From assembly GCA_903819975.1 (NCBI GenBank), contig CAIJFI010000001.1, positions 109,579 to 173,578 of the forward strand: a stretch of DNA of 64,000 bases. The letters run 5' to 3'. The DNA comes from an uncultured Bacteroidota bacterium (GTDB lineage: Bacteria > Bacteroidota > Bacteroidia > Chitinophagales > Chitinophagaceae). The translations under genes were made by a program, and so were the position numbers. Positions 47,504 to 55,457 of the stretch are shown here, in pieces (position 1 is the stretch's first letter; the number at the start of each line of letters is the position of its first letter). Below the pieces are notes generated by a model. It was not told where the DNA came from. It saw only the letters and a program-made list of their open reading frames with translations, and did not search any database.

Positions 47504-48483
47504 TTAGCAGATTTAAGCAAATAAATAAACTGCAATTTGTAAGAGTAGTTTATTGGCTATTCTTGACCTATATGGTCGCAGCCTTTATTTGGTGGTATGT
47601 TACATTGGTGAAACAAAATGATCAAATTGCCAACGTCCAATATGGCTCTATTCAAAGTAATGATCCATTTTTAGCTCAAAAGGTAAATGCAATCCAAGAT
47701 TTTCAATTGCGTAAAAACAAGCAATACATTGGTGAAGGGCTTACTATTTTATTTTTATTCTTGTTGGGTGCAATATATGTATACAGATCCTTGGTAAAGC
47801 AAATTCGCTATTCTAATCAGCAGCAAAATTTTATGATGGCGGTTACGCATGAATTAAAAACGCCTATTGCTATTACACAATTAAATATTGAGACCTTACT
47901 AAAACGAAACTTAGATCCAGATCAACAAAGAAAGATGCTTGAAATTTCGTTATTAGAAACTCAACGACTTGATAATTTATGTAATAATATTTTACTAGCT
48001 TCTCAATTGGACATGGGTGAATACCAAGCCAATGCACAAGAAGTGGACTTGTCTTTGATCGTAAGCAATACTTTAAAAATATTTGTAAATAGATATTCGG
48101 GCAGGAGTTTTGTTGAATCAGTACAAGAAGGTATTTTTTTGAAAGGGGAGTCGGTCTTGCTACAATTGCTATTAAATAATTTAATAGATAACGCGATTAA
48201 ATATTCGCCTTCTGGTTCTGATATATTTGTTGATCTATATGAAGAAGCTAATAAAATAATCTTATCAGTTAAAGACCAAGGGGTAGGCGTACCTGTAAAT
48301 GATAAAGACAAAATTTTTGAAAAATTTTACAGGGTGGGTGCTGAATATACAAGATCTACTAAGGGTACAGGTCTTGGCTTATATTTGTGTAAACGTATTG
48401 CAATGTTTCACAATGCTAAACTTGAAGTAATTCCTAATGCTCCAAAAGGCAGTATTTTTACTTTTACATATCATGTTAACTAA
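47500..48483 (+). CDS. Sensor histidine kinase
   Basis: 327 residues. Two membrane segments (about 13-33, VVYWLFLTYMVAAFIWWYV; about 77-98, LTILFLFLLGAIYVY) enclose a short periplasmic loop of about 45 residues, too small for a known sensor domain. H-box MMAVTHELKTPIAITQ with the phospho-accepting His near 121. N-box LLNNLIDNAIKYSPSG, G-boxes DQGVGVP and GTGLGLYLCKRI. It phosphorylates the regulator encoded next. It overlaps gldH by 4 bases, so the sensor is tied to the GldH transcript. Confidence 0.94.
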   Translation: MISRFKQINKLQFVRVVYWLFLTYMVAAFIWWYVTLVKQNDQIANVQYGSIQSNDPFLAQKVNAIQDFQLRKNKQYIGEGLTILFLFLLGAIYVYRSLVKQIRYSNQQQNFMMAVTHELKTPIAITQLNIETLLKRNLDPDQQRKMLEISLLETQRLDNLCNNILLASQLDMGEYQANAQEVDLSLIVSNTLKIFVNRYSGRSFVESVQEGIFLKGESVLLQLLLNNLIDNAIKYSPSGSDIFVDLYEEANKIILSVKDQGVGVPVNDKDKIFEKFYRVGAEYTRSTKGTGLGLYLCKRIAMFHNAKLEVIPNAPKGSIFTFTYHVN

Positions 48484-48484
48484 T

Positions 48485-49192
48485 ATGTCAAATCATTCAA
48501 TTTTATTAGTGGAAGACGAAGTGCATTTGCACGACGCATTAAAATTAAATTTAAGCTTAGAAGGTTATGAAGTAAGTTCGGCTTATGATGGTCCCGAAGC
48601 TTTAAAGCAAATTGAACAAGCACATTTTGATTTAATTATATTGGATGTTATGTTACCAGGCTTGGATGGGTTTTCAATTACCGAAATTGTTAGGTTAAAA
48701 AATAATCAAACTCCCATCCTTATTTTAAGTGCCAAAAACACAAGTGCTAACAAAGTACAGGGTCTAAAAATAGGAGCAGATGATTATATGACCAAGCCAT
48801 TTAATTTAGAAGAACTTTTATTAAGGGTTTCTAAATTAATTCAAAAGTCTAATAATACTACCAAGGTTCCTTCTGGCGAAACCTATTCTTTTTCGGGCAA
48901 TCATTTTGACTTTAGTTCCTTAGTTGCTACTTCTTTTTCCGGCGAAAAAATTACGCTTACCAAAAAGGAAGCAATGCTGTTAAAATTGCTAATAGACAAT
49001 AAAAACCAAGTGGTGTCAAGGGAACGAATTTTACAAACGGTTTGGGGCTACAATGTTTTTCCTAATACCAGAACCATTGACAACTTTATCCTCAATTTTA
49101 GAAAGTACTTTGAACAGGATGCACGTAACCCTATACATTTCATATCTATAAGGGGTATTGGGTATAAATTCCAAGATTTACCTGCCGTTTAA
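48485..49192 (+). CDS. OmpR-type response regulator
   Basis: 235 residues from the ATG at 48485, two bases after the kinase stop codon; ATGs at 48473 and 48437 are in frame but inside the kinase gene. Receiver domain (about 5-118): LLVEDEVHLHD acidic pocket, LIILDVMLPGLDG with phospho-acceptor Asp near 52, and KIGADDYMTKPF with the conserved Lys. C-terminal winged helix (about 135-230): TLTKKEAMLLKLLIDNKNQV, TRTIDNFILNFRKYFE, SIRGIGYKF. It binds DNA on phosphorylation by the adjacent kinase. Its targets are unknown. Confidence 0.95.
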   Translation: MSNHSILLVEDEVHLHDALKLNLSLEGYEVSSAYDGPEALKQIEQAHFDLIILDVMLPGLDGFSITEIVRLKNNQTPILILSAKNTSANKVQGLKIGADDYMTKPFNLEELLLRVSKLIQKSNNTTKVPSGETYSFSGNHFDFSSLVATSFSGEKITLTKKEAMLLKLLIDNKNQVVSRERILQTVWGYNVFPNTRTIDNFILNFRKYFEQDARNPIHFISIRGIGYKFQDLPAV

Positions 49193-49240
49193 GCAATCTT
49201 TTGCTTGATTTTGCGTTAAAGCTATAGTTAATTCAAGCTC

Positions 49241-50374
49241 ATGTCATTGTCGTCAATTCAGGATTTTGTAGAACCCGTTAATTTGGACCTGCTTTCAAAG
49301 GACGAGGGCTATAGAGATACCCAGTTAGGGAAGCATATATTAGTAAATCAGGGTCAATTACCTGATATTACCAATGCGGATATTGTAATAATTGGCGCTG
49401 GAGAATGCAGAGGAGCAGGGTTTGCCTTAAATGGCCATGAGTCCGCAAATGCAGTTAGAGCAGCTTTTTACAATCTTTATTATTGGCATGCGCAGGTGAC
49501 CATTGCGGATATTGGCAACGTTAAATTAGGCCAAACCATACAGGATAGCTATGCCGCCTTAAGAACGGTTATATCGGAATTAATTTTACAAAACAAGAAA
49601 GTGGTTATCGTAGGGGGATCTCACGATTTAACACTGGCTCAATACCATGCTTATACATCAATTCCAACTTTAGTGAATGCTGTAGTGGTAGATGCTAAAA
49701 TTGATTTGGATTTAGAAGCCAGGCTTCCCTCGGATCATTTCTTAGAAGAACTTTTTACAGGATTGCCTAATCATTTAAATCATTATTCCCATATAGGTTT
49801 CCAAAGTTATTTTATGCATCCACATATGCTGGAAACTATTGACAAACTTAGATTTGATTGTTTTAGATTGGGTAAAGTGAGAGAGAATATCGAAGAGATG
49901 GAGCCAGTTGTAAGAGACAGTCATTTGATGAGCTTTGACATTAGTGCTATTCAAAATGCACATGCCCCAGCAAATTTAATCACCCCTAATGGCTTTAATG
50001 GCGAAGAAGCATGTGTGTTAATGCAATATGCAGGCATGAGCTGGAAAACCAGCACCATTAGTCTTTTTGGTTATCAGTCCGAGTTAGATCGCGATGGTTT
50101 AACAGCAATTCAAATGGCTCAAATGTTATGGTATATTGTTGATGGCATTCAAAAAGGAAAGAAAGAAGCTCCATTATCAGATACCGATAGGTTTAAAGAG
50201 TTTCATATTGCCTTCTCGGATATTGATACTAAGTTTTTACAAAGCAAAAGTACAGGACGTTGGTGGATGCAATTGCATAATGAGCAGTGGTGCCCTTGCA
50301 GTTACAAAGATTATTTAGTAGCTTCCAATAACGAAATTCCCGAAAGATGGTTAAGAGCTTTAGAAAGAGAGTAA
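49241..50374 (+). CDS. Arginase-fold protein with altered metal site
   Basis: 377 residues. The ureohydrolase (arginase/agmatinase/formimidoylglutamase) fold is clear: IIGAGECRGAGFALNGH (50-66), VVIVGGSHDLTLAQYH (121-136), AVVVDAKIDLD (147-157), MSFDISAI (230-237). The two-manganese site normally uses GGxHD, DAHxD and SxDxD; here His128, Asp151, Asp155 and Asp233 remain, but the second His is Lys153 and the last Asp is Ser235. Normal hydrolysis is therefore doubtful. A C-terminal extension (about 315-377, GRWWMQLHNEQWCPCS) is unlike classical arginases. Related Bacteroidota proteins are often annotated formimidoylglutamase; no histidine-catabolism genes are nearby. The peptidase gene overlaps its end by 28 bases. 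Confidence 0.8.
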   Translation: MSLSSIQDFVEPVNLDLLSKDEGYRDTQLGKHILVNQGQLPDITNADIVIIGAGECRGAGFALNGHESANAVRAAFYNLYYWHAQVTIADIGNVKLGQTIQDSYAALRTVISELILQNKKVVIVGGSHDLTLAQYHAYTSIPTLVNAVVVDAKIDLDLEARLPSDHFLEELFTGLPNHLNHYSHIGFQSYFMHPHMLETIDKLRFDCFRLGKVRENIEEMEPVVRDSHLMSFDISAIQNAHAPANLITPNGFNGEEACVLMQYAGMSWKTSTISLFGYQSELDRDGLTAIQMAQMLWYIVDGIQKGKKEAPLSDTDRFKEFHIAFSDIDTKFLQSKSTGRWWMQLHNEQWCPCSYKDYLVASNNEIPERWLRALERE

Positions 50375-51663
50375 ACACTCCAAAACAATTTATAGTTATT
50401 GCGACAATGGTTTTATTGTCTGCTTGTAGTATTCAAAAAGCACAAAAGACTTTACTATCTGCTGCGCCTTTGAAAGGAGCACATGTAGGTATTGCTGTAT
50501 ATAATGAGTCAACACAACAATGGGTTGATAAGTACCAAAGTGATCATTATTTTACGCCTGCAAGTAACACTAAAATTCAATCTTGTTTTTTAGGGATGAA
50601 GTATCTTAAAGATTCAATTCCAGGTTGGCAATTTGCAGAAAACAAAGACTCTATATTCTTAATGCCATTGGGAGATCCAAGCTTTTTACATCCCGACTTT
50701 GCTTATCAACCAGTTGCTGATTTAATAAAGTCTACAAAAAAACAAATCGTATTTTGTTTGCCTGCGAAGGAGGATAAATTTGAAGCTTTTGGAAGAGGAT
50801 GGGCATGGGATGATTATGCAGAAGATTACCAACCAGAAAGAAATAGATTAAATATTTATGGCAATGTGGTAACCATAAGTAAAAAACAAGATGGCTTACA
50901 AATTAGACCTAGCTTTTTTACAAAAAACAATGCACTGCCAACTAAATATACAGTGTGGTCTCGTGAAAAACTAAGCAATCACTTTTTTGCAAAAACTGAA
51001 ACAACAAAGGCGTTGGAACAACAGGTTCCGTTTATTACCAGTAGTAATTTTGCTTTAGCAAAATTACTTATTGAGGATAGTTTGCATCCAGCTTATCCTA
51101 TAGCAATTCAAAATGGGTGGAATCAAACTAGCTCAAATATTATTAAAACGGTACCTACCGATAGCTTGTTAAAAATAATGATGAATCGAAGTGACAACTT
51201 CTTTGCAGAGCAAGTATTGTTAATGACTAGTCAACAATTATTAGGCAAGATGGACGATGAGGCAGTTATCGATACAATTTTAAAAACGGACTTTGCCTCC
51301 TTCCCACAAAAGCCTGAATGGGCCGATGGCAGTGGATTAAGCCGTTTTAATTTAACAACGCCAGAAAATTATGTAAGTCTTTTGCAAAAAATGGAGAATG
51401 AATTTTCGATGGATAGAATTAAAGCTGTTTTTGCTCAAGGTGGAAAAGGAACCTTATCTTCTTATTATAAAAAAATACCTGGCGTGCTTTATGCAAAGAC
51501 AGGGACACTTGGGAATCAAATTGCTTTAAGTGGTTATATTATTACAAATAAAGGCACTAGATTGGTATTCTCGGTATTGGTTGGTAATCACGTAAGTCCA
51601 AGTACTTATCCTGTTCGCCATGCAGTTGAAGAATATTTGACTGCTATTATGAATAAATATTAA
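50347..51663 (+). CDS. dacB: D-alanyl-D-alanine carboxypeptidase, PBP4 type
   Basis: 438 residues from the ATG at 50347, which overlaps the preceding gene; the lipoprotein signal (FIVIATMVLLSACS, Cys27) needs this start. The three penicillin-binding motifs of the S13 family are present: SxxK in TPASNTKIQ (about 75-80), SxN in NRSDNFFAE (about 279-285) and KTG in YAKTGTLGNQ (about 380-388). It trims or cleaves peptide cross-links of peptidoglycan in the periplasm. It is shorter than E. coli PBP4 (477). It converges with mutL. Confidence 0.92.
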   Translation: MVKSFRKRVNTPKQFIVIATMVLLSACSIQKAQKTLLSAAPLKGAHVGIAVYNESTQQWVDKYQSDHYFTPASNTKIQSCFLGMKYLKDSIPGWQFAENKDSIFLMPLGDPSFLHPDFAYQPVADLIKSTKKQIVFCLPAKEDKFEAFGRGWAWDDYAEDYQPERNRLNIYGNVVTISKKQDGLQIRPSFFTKNNALPTKYTVWSREKLSNHFFAKTETTKALEQQVPFITSSNFALAKLLIEDSLHPAYPIAIQNGWNQTSSNIIKTVPTDSLLKIMMNRSDNFFAEQVLLMTSQQLLGKMDDEAVIDTILKTDFASFPQKPEWADGSGLSRFNLTTPENYVSLLQKMENEFSMDRIKAVFAQGGKGTLSSYYKKIPGVLYAKTGTLGNQIALSGYIITNKGTRLVFSVLVGNHVSPSTYPVRHAVEEYLTAIMNKY

Positions 51664-51691
51664 GAAGTTACTGTAAATTAAATGATCGTCA

Positions 51692-53551
51692 TTACTTAGT
51701 GAAAAGTCCGTCTAAGTAGGCTTCTTTAAAATCAATATAAGTTGGGGCTCCAGTGGCAGTTACATTTGGTGTCTCACAGTTTAATAAGGATTCAATTAAA
51801 CCATGCATTTCTTTTTGAGAAAGGGATTGACCAGCCTTAATAGCAGACTGCCTTGCCATGCATCGAATTAATTTTTCGCGTTTGCTAAATTTAATATCAC
51901 CGCTAAAATGTTTAAACTGTTCTAGTAATAGTTCAATAGCATTTTTTTCATTGCCTGAAATAACGTCCGCAGGTATTCCTTGAATTATAAAACTGTTTTG
52001 GCCGAATGGTTCAATCTCGTATCCAATTATAGCTAAGTCTTCAATAATTTCTTCTAGTAAAATTGCATCAGCTACGCTTAATTCTAATACAACAGGGAAC
52101 AAGCTTTTTTGTGTAGCATGTGGCTGCACTGTAGCTTTTTGGTATTTTTCATACAATACACGCTCATGGGCCAATTGTTGGTGCACCATAATGAAACCTG
52201 ATTGAGCAGGCGCAATAATGTAAGTATTGTTTACTTGCAATAAAGTAGCATCCTCGTTTACAATAACGCCCTCGGATTCCTTATACAACCCCATGGAAGA
52301 GGACTTTACAATATAGGTTTCGTTAGCATTTTCAAGTTGATTTTGGTCCGATGTGGTTGGGATATCGCTGAAAAAACTTTTCCATTCTTTTTTCTCCGCT
52401 TCACTCACCCTTGGAATAAAATGCGCTTGATTCTTTTGAGTAAAACCTGCATACAAGGAACTACTTGCGGTGCTGTTTCTTTGTTCGTCTGATACTGGTT
52501 TTTGAATTGCGTCCAATTGTTGAATATTGGCGTCCAGTGAAAAGTCTAATGAAGGTGCAATACTAAATTGAGCTAATGCGTGCTTAACGGCTGCTTGAAC
52601 AAAAGCATAAATTATTTTATCGTCTTCAAATTTAATTTCTTGCTTAGTTGGATGTACGTTAATGTCTACTTGCGATGGATCAACGTCTATGTACAAAATA
52701 TAACTTGGAAAGCTTTCTTTGGGAATTAATCCGTCAAATGCATTTGCTATAGCATGATGCAAATAAGCACTTTTAATAAAACGTCTATTTACAAAAAAGT
52801 ATTGATCGCTTCTTGTTTTCTTAGCCGTCTCTGGTTTACCTACAAAGCCTGAAATAGTTAGGTAGTCTGTCTTTTCGCCTACTGCCACCAATTTAGTTTG
52901 ATAGCTATTTCCTAATACATGAATTGCTCTTTGTTTAAAACTGCCCGACTCCCAATGAAAAACATCCTGTCCATTATTGGTAAGGCTAAAATAAATTTCA
53001 GGAAAAGCTAAAGCAACCCTTGTAAATTCTTCAATGATATGTTTTAGTTCGGCCGAATTGCTTTTTAAAAAGTTTCTTCTTGCAGGTACATTAAAAAACA
53101 AATTCTTCATGCTTATGTTCGTACCTACTGGACATGCCACCGGACTTGTTTCGCTCACCTGACTATTCTCAATCTCTACACTTGTTCCTAATTCGTCTTG
53201 GGCCTGTCTTGTTTTTAAACTTACTTGAGCTACTGCTGCAACTGAAGCAAGTGCTTCTCCTCTAAATCCCATGGTTCTAATTTGGAACAAATCCTCTATA
53301 GAACTTATCTTACTAGTAGCATGACGCGCGAATGCATTTTGAGCATCAATCGGGTTCATGCCCTTGCCATTGTCAATTACTTGAATTAGGGCCTTTCCTG
53401 CGTCATTAATGATTAATTTAATTTCATTTGCTCCAGCATCTACTGCATTTTCCAATAATTCCTTCACGGCGCTAGCGGGTCTTTGAATAACCTCGCCTGC
53501 CGCAATTTGATTGGCAATATGATCTGGTAATAAATGAATGCTGTTGGCCAC
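51692..53551 (-). CDS. mutL: DNA mismatch repair protein MutL
   Basis: 619 residues from a GTG at 53551 (VANSIHLLPDHIANQIAAGE), the family start; another GTG at 53593 adds 14 atypical residues. GHKL ATPase domain about 1-330: ELLENAVDAGA, DNGKGM, ARHATSKI, GFRGEALASVA, and NVHPTKQEIKF. A Ser/Gln-rich linker follows, then a C-terminal dimerization domain. The endonuclease motif DQHA(x)2E(x)4E reads HQQLAHERVLYE (457-468), so metal-binding Asp and His of that motif are absent. It couples MutS mismatch recognition to repair. It diverges from the peptidase gene at 53609. Confidence 0.95.
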   Translation of the reverse strand: MANSIHLLPDHIANQIAAGEVIQRPASAVKELLENAVDAGANEIKLIINDAGKALIQVIDNGKGMNPIDAQNAFARHATSKISSIEDLFQIRTMGFRGEALASVAAVAQVSLKTRQAQDELGTSVEIENSQVSETSPVACPVGTNISMKNLFFNVPARRNFLKSNSAELKHIIEEFTRVALAFPEIYFSLTNNGQDVFHWESGSFKQRAIHVLGNSYQTKLVAVGEKTDYLTISGFVGKPETAKKTRSDQYFFVNRRFIKSAYLHHAIANAFDGLIPKESFPSYILYIDVDPSQVDINVHPTKQEIKFEDDKIIYAFVQAAVKHALAQFSIAPSLDFSLDANIQQLDAIQKPVSDEQRNSTASSSLYAGFTQKNQAHFIPRVSEAEKKEWKSFFSDIPTTSDQNQLENANETYIVKSSSMGLYKESEGVIVNEDATLLQVNNTYIIAPAQSGFIMVHQQLAHERVLYEKYQKATVQPHATQKSLFPVVLELSVADAILLEEIIEDLAIIGYEIEPFGQNSFIIQGIPADVISGNEKNAIELLLEQFKHFSGDIKFSKREKLIRCMARQSAIKAGQSLSQKEMHGLIESLLNCETPNVTATGAPTYIDFKEAYLDGLFTK

Positions 53552-53608
53552 TATTAAATCTTTTAAAGTGTGTAAAAGTAGTAAATTTGCCACTTAAAAT
53601 CTCAACTT

Positions 53609-55333
53609 ATGCTAAGAACAGCAGACATAAAAAAAACACCTCATACCTACCTTCCTGCGACCTTTGTTTTGACCGATTGGGCTGGTTTGGAGCCTTTTTT
53701 TAAGGAGTTAACGGATCGAACTATAAATAGTAAGGCTGAACTTGAAAATTGGTTAAAAGACTTGAGTGAATTAGAGGCGTTTATTAGCGAGGATGCTTGT
53801 TGGAGACAAATCAAAATGACCTGTGATACTACAGATAAGTCTTTAGAAGATGCTTTCACTTATTTCTGCATGGAGATTCAACCTCAAATGCAACCCTATG
53901 CAGATGCTTTAAATAAAAAATTAATTGCATCACCCTTTACGACAGAATTAGACAAATCAGAATACTTTACTTATTTACGTTCAGTAAAAAAGAGCATTGA
54001 ATTATTTAGGACCGAAAATATTCCCTTGCAAGCAGAGTTAAGTGTTTTGCAACAACAATATGGTACCATTGCAGGCAAAATGACTATTGAAATGAATGGT
54101 CAAGAATACACTTTACAACAAGCCTCTCAATTTTTAGAAAATGAAGATAGAGCGGTGAGAGAAGAAGCGTATAGAAAAATTCAAGAACGTCGTTTGCAGG
54201 ATAAGGATGCAATGCATGAATTGTATACTACATTAATTCAAAAAAGACACCAAGTAGCAGTGAATGCAGGCTTTGCAAATTATCGAGATTATAAGTTTGC
54301 GGAATTAGGACGATTTGATTACACTAAAGAAGATTGTTTTCAATTTCATGAAGCGGTTAAATTACATGTACTTCCTTTGATAGATAAAATATATGCACGT
54401 AAAAAACAGAAGCTAGGACTAGACAGTTTAAAGCCATGGGACACCGAGGCAGAACCTTCTGGTACTAAGCCTTTGAGACCATTTACAGACGGGAAAGATT
54501 TATATGAAAAATCGGTGGCTTGCTTTGAGCAATTAAATCCATTTTTTGCAGATTGTTTACGAAAGATGAATGAATTAAAACATTTTGATTTAGAAAGTAG
54601 AAAAGGAAAAGCACCAGGTGGATACAATTGTCCATTAGCAGAATCTGGCGCTCCCTTTATTTTCATGAATGCTGCAGGACAAATGAGTGATGTAACTACG
54701 ATGGTTCATGAAGGTGGACATGCTATTCATTCTTTTTTAGCGCATCCATTATCGCTTAGCGCATTTAAAGAATATCCAATGGAAATTGCAGAAGTAGCAA
54801 GCATGTCTATGGAATTATTCACCATGAATCATTGGCAGTCCTTCTTTGACAATGAGTCTGATTTAAATAGAGCCAAAGAACACCAATTAGAACGCACCAT
54901 TACCATTTTCCCATGGATTGCAATTATTGACAAGTTCCAACATTGGGTATACGAAAATCCAAATCATACTATTGAAGAAAGAACCAACAATTGGACTGCA
55001 ATATTAAAAGAGTTTTCAACTAATAGCATTGACTATACCGGCTTAGACATGTATCGTGCAATTGGATGGCAACGTCAATTACATTTATTTGAAGTGCCTT
55101 TTTATTATATCGAATATGGTATTGCGCAATTAGGTGCAATTGGCATGTGGATGCAGTATCAGAAAAATCCTAATCAAGCATTGGAAAATTATATGAATGC
55201 CTTGGCTTTAGGCGGAACAAAAACATTACCTGAATTGTATAAAACAGCAGGGCTTGAATTTAATTTTTCTCCTAATTATGTTAAAACCTTAATGGATTTT
55301 ACAAATGAAGAATTAGAGAAATTGTTTCACTAA
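53609..55333 (+). CDS. M3-family metallopeptidase (oligoendopeptidase F-like)
   Basis: 574 residues. The zinc site is MVHEGGHAIHSFL (about 367-379), the HExxH of the M3 family, with a further Glu in EVASMSMEL about 27 residues later. The helical N-terminal half (ETDK-rich, about 1-200) matches the PepF group, and ENPNHTIEERTNNW and YYIEYGIAQLGAIGMW are family-like ends. No signal peptide, so it probably degrades oligopeptides in the cytoplasm. It ends in two consecutive hairpins, the second a terminator shared with the converging PSP1 gene. Confidence 0.93.
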   Translation: MLRTADIKKTPHTYLPATFVLTDWAGLEPFFKELTDRTINSKAELENWLKDLSELEAFISEDACWRQIKMTCDTTDKSLEDAFTYFCMEIQPQMQPYADALNKKLIASPFTTELDKSEYFTYLRSVKKSIELFRTENIPLQAELSVLQQQYGTIAGKMTIEMNGQEYTLQQASQFLENEDRAVREEAYRKIQERRLQDKDAMHELYTTLIQKRHQVAVNAGFANYRDYKFAELGRFDYTKEDCFQFHEAVKLHVLPLIDKIYARKKQKLGLDSLKPWDTEAEPSGTKPLRPFTDGKDLYEKSVACFEQLNPFFADCLRKMNELKHFDLESRKGKAPGGYNCPLAESGAPFIFMNAAGQMSDVTTMVHEGGHAIHSFLAHPLSLSAFKEYPMEIAEVASMSMELFTMNHWQSFFDNESDLNRAKEHQLERTITIFPWIAIIDKFQHWVYENPNHTIEERTNNWTAILKEFSTNSIDYTGLDMYRAIGWQRQLHLFEVPFYYIEYGIAQLGAIGMWMQYQKNPNQALENYMNALALGGTKTLPELYKTAGLEFNFSPNYVKTLMDFTNEELEKLFH

Positions 55334-55334
55334 T

Positions 55335-55360
55335 CTAATTTGAAAATGATTTCAAATTAG
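55335..55360 (+). repeat. Perfect 11-bp inverted repeat right after the M3 peptidase gene
   Basis: CTAATTTGAAA (55335-55345), loop ATGA, TTTCAAATTAG (55350-55360). It begins one base after the stop codon. No T run follows, but a terminator hairpin does, 14 bases on. It might protect the mRNA 3' end. Confidence 0.6.
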
Positions 55361-55368
55361 GTACTGCA

Positions 55369-55403
55369 AAAAAAATAGCGCTCAATTTGAGCGCTATTTT
55401 TTT
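55369..55403. terminator. Bidirectional terminator between the M3 peptidase and PSP1 genes
   Basis: AATAGCGCTCA (55374-55384) pairs with TGAGCGCTATT (55388-55398), with an A run before and T run after, so it can end transcripts from both converging genes. Confidence 0.92.
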
Positions 55404-55457
55404 ATTGATCAATTTATTTGATTAAGATTAAGCAGGTCCTTGGCCTTGACCACCCCC

